From: SCGC-AG-212-J23 sp036406675
GTDB lineage: Bacteria; Pseudomonadota; Gammaproteobacteria; Burkholderiales; SG8-39
Direction: 5' to 3'
Length of the DNA: 64,000 nt
Assembly: GCA_036406675.1 (NCBI GenBank)
Contig: DASXAO010000149.1
Location: forward strand, 8,210-72,209
The translations under genes were made by a program, and so were the position numbers. The notes below the pieces were generated by a model that did not search any database, had not been told where the DNA came from, and worked only from the letters and a program-made list of their open reading frames with translations. Shown here one piece after another: positions 1 through 7,603 of the stretch (position 1 is the stretch's first letter; the number at the start of each line of letters is the position of its first letter).

Positions 1-1
1 G

Positions 2-247
2 CCGCTGTTCATGGCGCTGTGGTTCGCGCCCGCGCTCGCCCTGTTCCACCAGCAGGGTCCGGCCGAGGCGATGAAGAACAGCTTCGTTGCCTGCCTGAAG
101 AACGTCGTGCCTTTCCTCGTCTACAGCGTGATCCTGTTGCTGCTCAGCTTCGTCGCCTCGATCCCCCTCGGGCTGGGCTGGCTGGTGCTTGGCCCGGTGC
201 TCGCCGCCTCCCTATACACGAGCTATCGCGACATCTTTTTCGACTAG
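2..247 (+). CDS. BPSS1780-family membrane protein, C-terminal part
   Basis: The 5' end lies outside the window; the reading frame is open from the first bases. About 81 residues are visible. They contain two hydrophobic segments, one near FMALWFAPALALF and one near FLVYSVILLLLSFVASIPLG, followed by a short GLGWLVLGPVLAA segment and a polar end (SYRDIFFD). The pattern of a conserved PLFMALWFAP start and SYRDIF end resembles the C-terminus of BPSS1780-type betaproteobacterial inner-membrane proteins of unknown function. Its 3' end overlaps the convergent MFS gene by 36 bases. The family assignment is from memory of this motif and is moderately sure; no function is inferred. Confidence 0.6.
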   Translation, partial: PLFMALWFAPALALFHQQGPAEAMKNSFVACLKNVVPFLVYSVILLLLSFVASIPLGLGWLVLGPVLAASLYTSYRDIFFD

Positions 248-1384
248 CGCGCGGCCGCTCCAGAGCCACGCCAGGCCCGCGAGCTGCACCAGCCACAGCG
301 CCCCGAGCGCGTACGAGTAGCCGCGCGGGTCGTAGCCCGCCGCGGTCTGCGGCCACAGGTTGAGCACGATGCCGGTGCCCCACTGGCCGAGGAAGATGCC
401 GACGAACGTGAACGTATTGACCGCGGTGTTGACGCGCCCGGCCATCTCCAGGGGGTAGCGCCGAGTGATGATCGAATGCGCGAGCGTTGCCGAGGTGCCG
501 CAAAACACGAAGCCTGCCCATAGCGGCACCGCGGCGCGGGTCGCGCCCAACGCAAGGCACAGAAGGCAGGCGAGGCTGCCCGCCACGCCGGCCGCGAAGA
601 GCGGCAGCTGGGAGCGGCCGCGCCGGGCGAGTCGGTCCGCGAGGCGCCCGAAGAAGAAGTACCCGGCGATCAGCGCGCTCGCCGCCACCGCGAGCACCTG
701 CGCCGCGCCGGCCCGATCGTAGCCCGCCACGTCGCGCAGCCAGGTGGTGATCCACAGGGTGAAGAGCGAGACGACGGCGCACTGGTTGCTGCCGATCGCG
801 ACCGCGACCCTCCAGAAGGCGGCGTCGCGCGCGATCCTCGCGAGTCCGCCGAGGGCCTCGCGGAGGCTCGGCGGACGGCGCATCCTCCGATGCTCGGGTA
901 CGACGAGCACGAACAGCATGCACAACGCCAGCGTGACGGCGCCGAACGCAGCGAAGATCTCGCGCCAGCTGAAGTAGCGCAACGCGAACTCGACCGGGGC
1001 CGACGCGCTGACGGCGCCGAGGCCGCCCATCGAATACGCGAGCGCGATCATCGTGCTCAGGCGCTCGGGGCGAAACCACAGGATGAAGGCCTGCATGCAC
1101 GCCATGAGGCAGGCCGATACCCCGAGGCCGATCAGCGCCCGCGCGAACACCAGCTGCTCGAAGGAGCTCGCCTGCGCGAAGAGCACGCAGCCGCCCGTGG
1201 CCACAAGGAGCAGCGCCGCGTTGACGCGCCGCGGCCCGAAGCGGTCGAGCAGCACGCCGAGCGGAATCTGGAACAGTCCGAAGGAAAAGAAGTACACGCC
1301 GGTGAGCAGCCCGAGCCCCGCCGCCGAGATGCCGAATTCGGACGCGAGCACCGGCCCGAGCACGGCATTCACCGCCCGCACCAC
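212..1384 (-). CDS. MFS transporter, 5' end disrupted by a hairpin repeat
   Basis: A 390-residue major facilitator superfamily protein with about 11-12 hydrophobic segments and the loop 2-3 signature (PLGVLLDRFGPRRV), so it probably exchanges a small organic solute or drug across the inner membrane. The only conventional start in frame is the GTG at 1384, but this lies inside the first membrane segment. The frame stays open upstream and encodes a typical MFS beginning (FFRIVLPFLAGYYFSYVV) back to about 1432, where it enters the palindromic repeat at 1429-1510. No ATG, GTG or TTG exists further upstream in frame. A CTG at 1439-1441 is the only plausible rescue start. The gene may therefore be start-less or use a rare codon. 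Substrate unknown; it follows the SDR/GST operon on the same strand. Confidence 0.75.
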   Translation of the reverse strand: MVRAVNAVLGPVLASEFGISAAGLGLLTGVYFFSFGLFQIPLGVLLDRFGPRRVNAALLLVATGGCVLFAQASSFEQLVFARALIGLGVSACLMACMQAFILWFRPERLSTMIALAYSMGGLGAVSASAPVEFALRYFSWREIFAAFGAVTLALCMLFVLVVPEHRRMRRPPSLREALGGLARIARDAAFWRVAVAIGSNQCAVVSLFTLWITTWLRDVAGYDRAGAAQVLAVAASALIAGYFFFGRLADRLARRGRSQLPLFAAGVAGSLACLLCLALGATRAAVPLWAGFVFCGTSATLAHSIITRRYPLEMAGRVNTAVNTFTFVGIFLGQWGTGIVLNLWPQTAAGYDPRGYSYALGALWLVQLAGLAWLWSGRALVEKDVAIARV

Positions 1385-1428
1385 GTACGAGAAGTAGTAG
1401 CCCGCCAGGAACGGCAGGACGATGCGGA

Positions 1429-1510
1429 AAAAAGGGGTCAGAGGAATTTTCCCGTAACACCTAGGGTTGAACGCATACGTGTTACAGGAAAATTCCTCTG
1501 ACCCCTTTTT
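1429..1510. repeat. Large palindromic (REP/MITE-like) hairpin, 32-nt arms
   Basis: The arms 1429-1460 and 1479-1510 are reverse complements at 31 of 32 positions, around an 18-base loop. The core of the left arm reads GGGGTCAGAGGAATTTTC. The outer ends are runs of A and T, so the RNA hairpin would also act as a terminator in both directions. Palindromes with GGGGTCAGAG-type cores are, as far as I recall, dispersed in many beta- and gammaproteobacterial genomes and often accompany REP-associated tyrosine transposases. No transposase gene is present here. The element sits between the SDR at 1530 and the MFS gene, and overlaps the MFS 5' end. Confidence 0.8.
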
Positions 1511-1529
1511 CCCTGTTCCTGGCCCCTTT

Positions 1530-2288
1530 TTATTTAGGTGGCGATTCCAGTCCGCCGAAGTAGAACCGGTTGTGCGTGGGACTGATGATGACTTCGTTGA
1601 TGCAGGCGCGCGCCGGCAGCGAGGCGACGAAGGCGATGGTCCTGCCGAGGTCCTCGGCCTGGAGCATCTTGGCGCGCACCTCCGGGGTCGGCGGCACCGG
1701 GCGCTTTTCCAGGATCGGCGTCGCGACCTCGCCCGGAAGCACCGAGGTGGCGCGAATGCCCTTGTCGCCCTCCTCCATGTTGATCGATTCGGTGAGCGCG
1801 ACGACGGCGTGCTTGGTGGCGTTGTAGGCCGGCCCGGTAAGCGTGCTCGGATAGCGACCGGCCCACGACGACACGTTGATGATGAGCCCGTCCTTGCGGC
1901 TGCGCATCCCGGGCAGCACCGCGTGCACGCAATAGAACATCCCCGAGAGGTTGATCGCGACGATGCGGTCCCACGCCTCCGTCGAGACGTTGAAGAAATT
2001 GCGTTTCGGATCGTTGATGCCGGCGCTGTTCACCAGGATATCGACGCGGCCGATGCGCTCGGCGGCCTTGGCCACCGCCTGCTTGTTGCCCACGTCGAGC
2101 GCGATCGCCTCGCAGCTGCCGGCGGCCTTGATGGCCTTTTCCGCGGCGGCCAGCGTCTCGTGGCTGCGGCCCGAGATGACGATGCGCGCGCCCATGCGCG
2201 CGAGCTCGAGCCCGCCGGCGAGGCCGATGCCCGAGCCGCCCCCCGTAATCCAGGCCGTCTTTCCCTTCAGGAGACTAGCGTCGGGCAT
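1530..2288 (-). CDS. SDR-family oxidoreductase
   Basis: A 252-residue classical short-chain dehydrogenase/reductase. It has the nucleotide-binding glycine motif TGGGSGIG near residue 15, the NSAG structural motif, the catalytic Ser in INVSSWAG and YNATK as the YxxxK active site. Such enzymes interconvert alcohols and ketones with NAD(P)H in the cytoplasm. Its start overlaps the end of the glutathione transferase gene by 14 bases, so it is translated as part of the minus-strand operon that begins at 7481. The C-terminus (HNRFYFGGLESPPK) is somewhat extended. The substrate is unknown; the operon context of two acyl-CoA dehydrogenases suggests a hydroxyacyl-type intermediate, but this is inference. 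Confidence 0.88.
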   Translation of the reverse strand: MPDASLLKGKTAWITGGGSGIGLAGGLELARMGARIVISGRSHETLAAAEKAIKAAGSCEAIALDVGNKQAVAKAAERIGRVDILVNSAGINDPKRNFFNVSTEAWDRIVAINLSGMFYCVHAVLPGMRSRKDGLIINVSSWAGRYPSTLTGPAYNATKHAVVALTESINMEEGDKGIRATSVLPGEVATPILEKRPVPPTPEVRAKMLQAEDLGRTIAFVASLPARACINEVIISPTHNRFYFGGLESPPK

Positions 2289-2973
2289 ACTGCGTCGCGC
2301 CGAAGAGCACCTCGGCCTGCTCCTTGGTGAAGGACGGCGTTGGACGCCTGCGGTCGGCCAGCACCTCGAGCGCCTTCTTCACCGCCGGGCGCGCGGCGAT
2401 CCGGTCGCGCCACTTCTTCAGGTTCGGATACTCGTCGATGCTCACGCCCTGGCGCTCCGGGAAGCGCAGCCACGGCATGATCGACATGTCGGCGATGCTG
2501 TATTCGCCGCCCGCGATCCATTCATTTCGTTCTACTTGCTTGTCGACAACCCCATAGAGGCGCCTGGCCTCGTTGCGGTAGCGGTTCATGGCGTATTCGA
2601 TCTTCTCGGGCGCGTACTGCAGAAAGTGGTGCGCCTGCCCCAGCATCGGCCCGATGTGCCCCATCTGGAACATCACCCACTGCATCACCTCCCAACGCTC
2701 GCGCACGTCCGCGGGCAGAAACTTGGCGGTCTTGGAGGCGAGGTAGAAGAGCATCGCGCCGGACTCGGCGAGCGCGAACGGCTTGCCGCCGGGACCGCGC
2801 TGGTCGACCATCGCGGGAATCTTGTTGTTGGGCGAGATCTCGAGGAACTCGGGCTTGAACTGGTCGCCGGCGCCGATGTCGATCGGGTGCACGCGGTATT
2901 CGAGGCCGGTCTCCTCGAGCATGATGTGGATCTTGTGGCCGTTCGGCGTCGGCCACGTGTAGAGGTCGATCAA
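2275..2973 (-). CDS. Nu-class glutathione transferase / disulfide-bond oxidoreductase (YfcG-like)
   Basis: A 232-residue glutathione transferase. The N-terminal thioredoxin fold starts LYTWPTPNGHKIHIMLEE. The TPNGHK stretch is characteristic of the Nu class (E. coli YfcG and YghU), where the Thr and Asn contact glutathione disulfide; SPNNKIPAMVD supplies the cis-proline and the helical C-terminal domain follows. YfcG-type proteins show disulfide reductase activity. The start is a TTG at 2973 preceded by an AGGA box about seven bases upstream; no better start exists. It lies between the RDD protein and the last SDR in the operon. A role in removing reactive intermediates or in a glutathione-dependent step is possible but unproven. 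Confidence 0.87.
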   Translation of the reverse strand: MIDLYTWPTPNGHKIHIMLEETGLEYRVHPIDIGAGDQFKPEFLEISPNNKIPAMVDQRGPGGKPFALAESGAMLFYLASKTAKFLPADVRERWEVMQWVMFQMGHIGPMLGQAHHFLQYAPEKIEYAMNRYRNEARRLYGVVDKQVERNEWIAGGEYSIADMSIMPWLRFPERQGVSIDEYPNLKKWRDRIAARPAVKKALEVLADRRRPTPSFTKEQAEVLFGATQYARR

Positions 2974-2983
2974 GCGATTCCTT

Positions 2984-3511
2984 TCAGTCGGTTTCCTGGA
3001 TGACTACGGTCCCCGCGATCTTATCGTGCCAGCCCTGCTTCCTGCGGTCGAACGCCGCCCACAGGAAGCCGAGGCAGAGCGGAAGCGCGGACACGAAATA
3101 GCAGAGCAGGCGGATGACCAGGCGCATGGTGGCGGGGGCCGCGCCCGTGGCTGCGTCGACGATCTTGATGCCCGCCGCGAGCTTGCCCGGCGTGGCGCCG
3201 CAGTAGCGCCAGAAACCCACGATGAGCGCGCCCACCAGGGCGGCGATCACGAGATCGCCCGAGCGGCGCACCGGGTCGAGGGAGAAATAGTCGGCGCCGA
3301 AGCTCACCACGATGATCGGCATCGCGATCACGACCACGATCAGCCAGTCGACGAGGAGCGCCACCGCGCGCTGCCAGAAGCCCGCGTAGTCGAACCGCGC
3401 GTCGGCACGGTCGCGGGGAGTCGGATCGGCGCGCTCTCGCGGCGGCGGTGCGGAGCCGTCACCGAAGCGCGGCTCGACGCGCTCAGGCGAGCCGGACCAG
3501 CTGCTTTCCAA
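2984..3511 (-). CDS. RDD-family membrane protein
   Basis: A 175-residue protein with a proline- and arginine-rich, probably cytoplasmic N-terminal stretch of about 40 residues followed by an RDD domain. The signature R and D occur in FWQRAVALLVDWLI, and the later GATPGKLAAGIKIVD segment is typical of the family. Three hydrophobic segments are visible. RDD proteins are inner-membrane proteins whose role is mostly unknown, with proposed transport functions. The start is a TTG at 3511; the reading frame offers no ATG before the domain. It overlaps the 3' end of the preceding oxidoreductase gene by 29 bases, so it is probably translationally coupled. Confidence 0.8.
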   Translation of the reverse strand: MESSWSGSPERVEPRFGDGSAPPPRERADPTPRDRADARFDYAGFWQRAVALLVDWLIVVVIAMPIIVVSFGADYFSLDPVRRSGDLVIAALVGALIVGFWRYCGATPGKLAAGIKIVDAATGAAPATMRLVIRLLCYFVSALPLCLGFLWAAFDRRKQGWHDKIAGTVVIQETD

Positions 3512-4472
3512 AATTTTCGCCCTTGAGGAGCGCGATCAGGCCACGGGGCGCATTGTCGAGCCCCTCGACCACCGACTCGCGGTATTTCAGTCTACCTTGG
3601 CCGAAGTAGCCGGCAAGCGCGCCGAGCGCCTCGCCGTAGCGTTCCTTCCAGTCGAACACGATCATGCCCTGCAGGCGGATCCGGTTGACGAGAACCGCTC
3701 GCCAGTTGCGGATCCCATAGGCTTGCGTCGCGTTGTAGTCCGAGATGAGGCCGCAGACCACCACGCGCGCACGCAGGTTCATGCGCGCGAGCAGGGTGTC
3801 GAAGATCTCGCCGCCGACGTTGTCGAAGTACACGTCGACGCCGTTCGGGCAGGCTTCCTTCAGCGCGGCGGCAAGCTCGCCCGCCTTGTAGTCGACGCAG
3901 GCGTCGAAGCCGAGCTCGCGCCGCACGTAGTCGCATTTCGCAGCCCCTCCGGCGATGCCGACCGCGCGACAGCCCCAGATGCGCGCGAGCTGGCCCACGA
4001 CGCTGCCGACCGCGCCGGAAGCCGCCGACACGACCACCGTCTCGCCCGCCTTGGGCTGGCCGATTTCCTTGAGGCCGAAGTAAGCCGTCATCCCGGGCAT
4101 GCCGAGCACGCCGAGATAGGCGCTCAGGGGCGCGCGCTTTTCGTCCACCCGCATGGCGTCCTTCGTGGTGCCGTAGAGCTGCCAGCCGAGCTGCGTCAGG
4201 ACCTTGTCGCCCACCTTCAGGGCAGGGTGTTTTGATTCGACAACTTCTCCTGCCGTCTGCCCGACCATCACCTCGCCGAGCTCGACGCCCTTCACGTAGC
4301 TCTTCGCGTCGCTCATGCGCCCGCGCATGTACGGGTCGAGCGAAAGCCACAGGTTTCTCACCAGCACCTCGCCCGGCCCCGGCTGCGGCAGCGGCGCCTC
4401 CTCGATGCGGAAGTCGGCCTCGGTGACCCAGCCGCTCGGCCGTCCGGCGAGCAGCACGCGCCGGTTCTGCAT
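3483..4472 (-). CDS. NADP-dependent oxidoreductase of the MDR superfamily (LTB4DH/CurA-like)
   Basis: A 329-residue medium-chain dehydrogenase/reductase without the structural or catalytic zinc cysteines. The start RRVLLAGRPSGWVTEADF and the motifs LSLDPYMRGRM, GMPGMTAYFGL and SAASGAVGSVVGQ match the leukotriene-B4-dehydrogenase/prostaglandin-reductase branch, which reduces the C=C bond of alpha,beta-unsaturated carbonyl compounds with NADPH. The ATG at 4472 overlaps the stop of the upstream acyl-CoA dehydrogenase (TGATG). The much longer open frame that extends upstream is not coding, because it lies inside that dehydrogenase. In the operon it could reduce an enoyl or enone intermediate; this is inference. 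Confidence 0.88.
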   Translation of the reverse strand: MQNRRVLLAGRPSGWVTEADFRIEEAPLPQPGPGEVLVRNLWLSLDPYMRGRMSDAKSYVKGVELGEVMVGQTAGEVVESKHPALKVGDKVLTQLGWQLYGTTKDAMRVDEKRAPLSAYLGVLGMPGMTAYFGLKEIGQPKAGETVVVSAASGAVGSVVGQLARIWGCRAVGIAGGAAKCDYVRRELGFDACVDYKAGELAAALKEACPNGVDVYFDNVGGEIFDTLLARMNLRARVVVCGLISDYNATQAYGIRNWRAVLVNRIRLQGMIVFDWKERYGEALGALAGYFGQGRLKYRESVVEGLDNAPRGLIALLKGENFGKQLVRLA

Positions 4473-5545
4473 CACAGCGCCGCGAAGCGGGCGAGGTGGT
4501 GGTCGGCGTCGCCGAACTGGCCGGCGATCGCGGTGAGCCTCCGGAAGGTATGGCTCACCTTCAGCTCTTCGCTCATGCCCATGCCGCCGTGGAGCTGCAC
4601 CGATTCCTGGCTGACGTGGCGCGCGCTGTCGGCGATCTTGATCTTGGCCGCCGAGACTGCGCGCGCGCGCTCCTTCGGATCGCTCGATTGATCGACCTTC
4701 GAGCAGGCGAGGCAGGCCATCGAGCGCGCCTGCTCCTGCGCGATGAACAGGTCGACCATGCGGTGCTGGAGCGCCTGGAAGGTGCCGATGGGCACGCCGA
4801 ACTGCTTGCGCGTCTTGAGGTATTCGAGGGTGGTGTCGCAGGCGAACTTCATCGCCCCGACCGCCTCGGCGCAGACGAGCGCGGTGGCGAAATCGGTCAG
4901 CGCCTCGATCACTTCGATCCCGCCGTCGAGCCGCTCGGCTTTCGCGCCGCGGAAGACGGGGTCGGCCGCGCGCATTTCGTCCATCGTGCGGTAGGACTTC
5001 GCCGCTGGAGTCTCCGCCAGGAAGAGGCCGATGCCGTCGGGCGCGGCCGCGGATACGACGAGCCGGTCGGCCATCGGCGCGCCGACTACGCCGGCTTTCT
5101 CGCCTTCGATCGTCCAGCCGTCGGCGGATTTGCGCGCCCGGGTTTGCACGCAGCCGAGGTCGTAGCGCGCGCCCTTCTCGGCATGCGCGAAGGCGAGCTT
5201 CATCCTGCCCTCGATCACCGCGGGGAGGATCTCGCGCGCCAGCGGGCTGCGCGCGACGGCGAGCCCGCCCATCAGCGTGGCGAGATAGGGCTCGATCACC
5301 AGCGCCTCGCCAAAGGCTTCCATCACTCCCATGAGGTCGACCGCGCCGCCGCCGAACCCGCCGTGCTCCGCCGGAAAGGGAAGCCCCGTGAGGCCCATCT
5401 CGACGAACGTCGACCACGCTTTCGGGCTCCAGCCCGGGTCGGAGGCCACGATCTTCCTCCGCGCCTCGAATTCATAGTCCTTGGCGAGGAAGCGCCGGAC
5501 CGAGTCGGCAAGCAGCTGCTGCTCTTCGTTGTAGTCGAAATTCAC
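4472..5545 (-). CDS. Acyl-CoA dehydrogenase (second of a pair)
   Basis: A 357-residue flavoprotein of the acyl-CoA dehydrogenase family, which introduces a trans-2 double bond into an acyl-CoA using FAD. It begins NFDYNEEQQLLADSVRRF, has the GLPFPAEHGGFGGG segment of the N-terminal helical domain, and the C-terminal FAD-contact region QLHGGMGMSEELKVSH. The middle beta-domain is less well conserved than in its neighbour. The start is a GTG at 5545 with an AGGCAGG-like ribosome site; the upstream extension of the frame lies in the next gene. It is slightly shorter than its partner at 5563-6693. Adjacent unequal pairs of this kind often form hetero-oligomers in the degradation of steroid or cyclic acyl side chains. 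Confidence 0.9.
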   Translation of the reverse strand: MNFDYNEEQQLLADSVRRFLAKDYEFEARRKIVASDPGWSPKAWSTFVEMGLTGLPFPAEHGGFGGGAVDLMGVMEAFGEALVIEPYLATLMGGLAVARSPLAREILPAVIEGRMKLAFAHAEKGARYDLGCVQTRARKSADGWTIEGEKAGVVGAPMADRLVVSAAAPDGIGLFLAETPAAKSYRTMDEMRAADPVFRGAKAERLDGGIEVIEALTDFATALVCAEAVGAMKFACDTTLEYLKTRKQFGVPIGTFQALQHRMVDLFIAQEQARSMACLACSKVDQSSDPKERARAVSAAKIKIADSARHVSQESVQLHGGMGMSEELKVSHTFRRLTAIAGQFGDADHHLARFAAL

Positions 5546-5562
5546 AAACCTGCCTCTGTGCC

Positions 5563-6693
5563 TTACAACCCGAGGGTCATCTTGGCAATGATGTTGCGCT
5601 GGATCTCGTTCGAGCCGGCGTAAATCGTCGTCTTGCGCATGGAGAGATATTTCTTGCGCACGGCCTCGGTGAACTCGTCGCTCGCGGCGGGGTCGGCCGC
5701 CTGCAGCATCAGCTCGGTGATCCCCTGCTGGATCTCGGTGCCCTTGATCTTCAGCATCGAGACGTCGGCGCCGGGCGGCTGCCCGGTGCGGCGCATGCGG
5801 TCGAGGAAGCGCAGGTTGGTGATCTCGAGCGCCATCAGCTCGATCTCCAGCCGCGAGAGACGATCCCGGAAGCGGCTGTCCTGGGCTCTGGAAGAGGCAA
5901 ATTCCTTGAGCGCCGCGAGCTGCCGCTTCGACTCGCCGATGCGCCCGGTGTTCATGCGCTCGTAGCCGAGGAGGTACTTGGCCACCGTCCAGCCCTTGCC
6001 TTCCTCGTGCACCAGGTTTTCCGCCGGGACTCTCACGTCGTCGAAGAACACCTCGTTCACTTCGTGCGCCCCGTCCATCAGGATGAGCGGCCGCACCGTG
6101 ATCCCGGGCGTTTTCATGTCGATCAGGAGGAACGAAATGCCCTCCTGGCGGCGCTCGACGCCCGGGTCGGTGCGCACGAGGCAGAAGATCCAGTCGGCGT
6201 AGTGGCCCAGGGTGGTCCAGATCTTTTGGCCATTCACTAAGTAGGAATCCTGGTTTCTGACCGCTTTCGTTTTCAGCGAAGCCAGGTCGCTCCCCGAGCC
6301 GGGCTCGGAATAGCCCTGGCACCAGAAATCGTCGCCGTCATAGATGCGCGGGAGGAAGCGCTTTTTCTGCGCCTCGGTGCCGAAGCGGAGCAGCACGGCG
6401 GCGCACATGGTGAGGCCGAAGGGAATGAGCGGCGGGGCCCCGGCGTAGCCCAGCTCCTCCTCGAAAATGTAGCGCTGCACGACATTCCATCCCGTGCCGC
6501 CCCATTCCTTCGGCCACGCCGGCGCCACCCAGCCCTGCTTGGCGAGGATCCTGTGCCAGCGCAGCAGGTCGTCCTTGGAGAGGTGGGCGTAGCCTGCGAC
6601 CTTCTGTCTCAGATCCTGAGGCAGGTTGGAGGCAAGCCATGCCCGCACGTCCTCGCGGAACGCCGCCTCCTCGGGGGAATAGTTCAGGTCCAC
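5563..6693 (-). CDS. Acyl-CoA dehydrogenase (first of a pair)
   Basis: A 376-residue acyl-CoA dehydrogenase with all three domains clear. The N-terminal part has the WPKEWGG motif, the middle domain contains GYSEPGSGSDLASL (flavin and substrate contact), and the C-terminal domain ends with AGSNEIQRNIIAKMTLGL, which is typical of the family. It begins with a GTG only two bases after the stop of the preceding SDR, so the two are co-translated. Seventeen bases separate it from the second dehydrogenase. The long insert around EKRFLPRIYDGDDFWCQG is normal for the FadE-type long-chain or ring-acyl group. The substrate cannot be read from the sequence. Confidence 0.92.
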   Translation of the reverse strand: MDLNYSPEEAAFREDVRAWLASNLPQDLRQKVAGYAHLSKDDLLRWHRILAKQGWVAPAWPKEWGGTGWNVVQRYIFEEELGYAGAPPLIPFGLTMCAAVLLRFGTEAQKKRFLPRIYDGDDFWCQGYSEPGSGSDLASLKTKAVRNQDSYLVNGQKIWTTLGHYADWIFCLVRTDPGVERRQEGISFLLIDMKTPGITVRPLILMDGAHEVNEVFFDDVRVPAENLVHEEGKGWTVAKYLLGYERMNTGRIGESKRQLAALKEFASSRAQDSRFRDRLSRLEIELMALEITNLRFLDRMRRTGQPPGADVSMLKIKGTEIQQGITELMLQAADPAASDEFTEAVRKKYLSMRKTTIYAGSNEIQRNIIAKMTLGL

Positions 6694-6695
6694 GC

Positions 6696-7481
6696 CTAGA
6701 GAATGGTAACGCCGCCGTCGGCGACGATGCACTGCCCGGTGATGAAGGCGGCCGCGTCGGAGGCGAGGAACACCGCGATGGCGCCGATGTCCCGGGGCTC
6801 GCCCAGGCGCCGGAGCGGGGTGGCGGCGATCCGCTCGGCGGCGCGCTTGGGATCTTCCCACAGGGCCCGGGCGAAGTCGGTCTTCACCAGGCCCGGCGCG
6901 ATGGCGTTGACGCGAACGTTCCTCGGGCCCCACTCGGCGGCGAGGTTGCGCACCAGGTGGTGATCGGCGGCCTTGGAGATGCCATAGGCGCCGATCACGG
7001 TGTTGGCGAGCAGGCCGCCGATCGAGCCCACGACGATGAAGCTCGCTGAAGTTCCAGCGTTTTTTGCGCGGTGGGCCATGCCTTCCAGGGTCATCGCGGC
7101 GAGCCACAGCACGCTCTTGACGTTGTTGTTCACGATTTTGTCGAAGGCATCGTCGGAAATCCCGGTCAGGGGCCCGAAGTAGGGGTTGGCCGCCGCGTTT
7201 GAAACCACGATGTCGATCCCACCCCACTTTGCGCAGGTGGCGTCGACCAGCGCCTGGAGCTCTTCCTTCCGCGACACGTTGCAGGGCTGGGCCAAAACGT
7301 CGATTCCCTTTACAGCGAGGTCCGAGCGCGCCTCTTCGCAGGCCTCGGCCTTGCGGCTGCAGAGGGCGATCTTGGCGCCGGCGCGCCCGAGCTCCTCGGC
7401 GATCGACCTGCCGATGCCGCGGGTGCCGCCGGTAACCAGCGCGACCCTGCCTTTCAGGCTGAACGGACTCGATTCCACCAT
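6696..7481 (-). CDS. SDR-family oxidoreductase, first gene of catabolic operon
   Basis: A 261-residue classical short-chain dehydrogenase. Motifs: TGGTRGIG for NAD(P) binding, SNAAANP (the NAG-like motif), a catalytic Ser in VVGSIGG and YGISK as the YxxxK site, and a C-terminal ITGQCIVADGG segment. It is the promoter-proximal gene of the minus-strand operon running to 1530 and is divergent from the IclR regulator at 7604. The start codon itself lies inside an inverted repeat (7472-7488) that could be the operator. Its probable role is oxidation of a 3-hydroxyacyl intermediate made by the downstream dehydrogenases, but that is inferred from context. Confidence 0.9.
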   Translation of the reverse strand: MVESSPFSLKGRVALVTGGTRGIGRSIAEELGRAGAKIALCSRKAEACEEARSDLAVKGIDVLAQPCNVSRKEELQALVDATCAKWGGIDIVVSNAAANPYFGPLTGISDDAFDKIVNNNVKSVLWLAAMTLEGMAHRAKNAGTSASFIVVGSIGGLLANTVIGAYGISKAADHHLVRNLAAEWGPRNVRVNAIAPGLVKTDFARALWEDPKRAAERIAATPLRRLGEPRDIGAIAVFLASDAAAFITGQCIVADGGVTIL

Positions 7482-7488
7482 ATGGAAT
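7472..7488. promoter_or_regulatory. Candidate IclR operator (ATTCCA-N5-TGGAAT)
   Basis: A perfect 6-base inverted repeat with a 5-base spacer covers the start codon of the SDR gene in the divergent SDR/IclR intergenic region. IclR-family regulators bind short palindromes of about this size, often with TGGAA-type half sites. Position over the target start would fit repression of the catabolic operon. No binding data are available. Confidence 0.45.
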
Positions 7489-7502
7489 TCAGTATGACTA
7501 AG

Positions 7503-7530
7503 TTGACAAGCAGTGGCCTGCCGACAGAAT
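7503..7530 (+). promoter_or_regulatory. Candidate sigma-70 promoter of the IclR gene
   Basis: A perfect -35 box TTGACA lies at 7503-7508. Sixteen bases downstream is CAGAAT (7525-7530), a 4/6 match to the -10 box. Transcription would start near 7537, leaving a leader of about 65 bases before the ATG at 7604. The stretch is also noticeably more AT-rich than the flanking genes. Confidence 0.45.
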
Positions 7531-7603
7531 ATCGAAACTGTTTAGACGTTCCGCTGCATCCCCCGAAACCAATTACAGAACATTGCGAGGAGAGCTTTTC
7601 CCC

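Noticed and set aside
1429..1510. Simple rho-independent terminator
   Set aside because: The 32-base arms are far longer than needed for a terminator and invade a coding frame, which fits a dispersed repeat better, though it may terminate too.
3483..5417. Apparent 644-residue fusion ahead of the NADP oxidoreductase
   Set aside because: The first half is an out-of-frame reading of the dehydrogenase gene; the oxidoreductase starts at 4472.
4472..6322. Apparent fusion of two acyl-CoA dehydrogenases into one long frame
   Set aside because: The upstream part is only an accidental open extension; the real gene starts at GTG 5545 and the other dehydrogenase is in a different frame.
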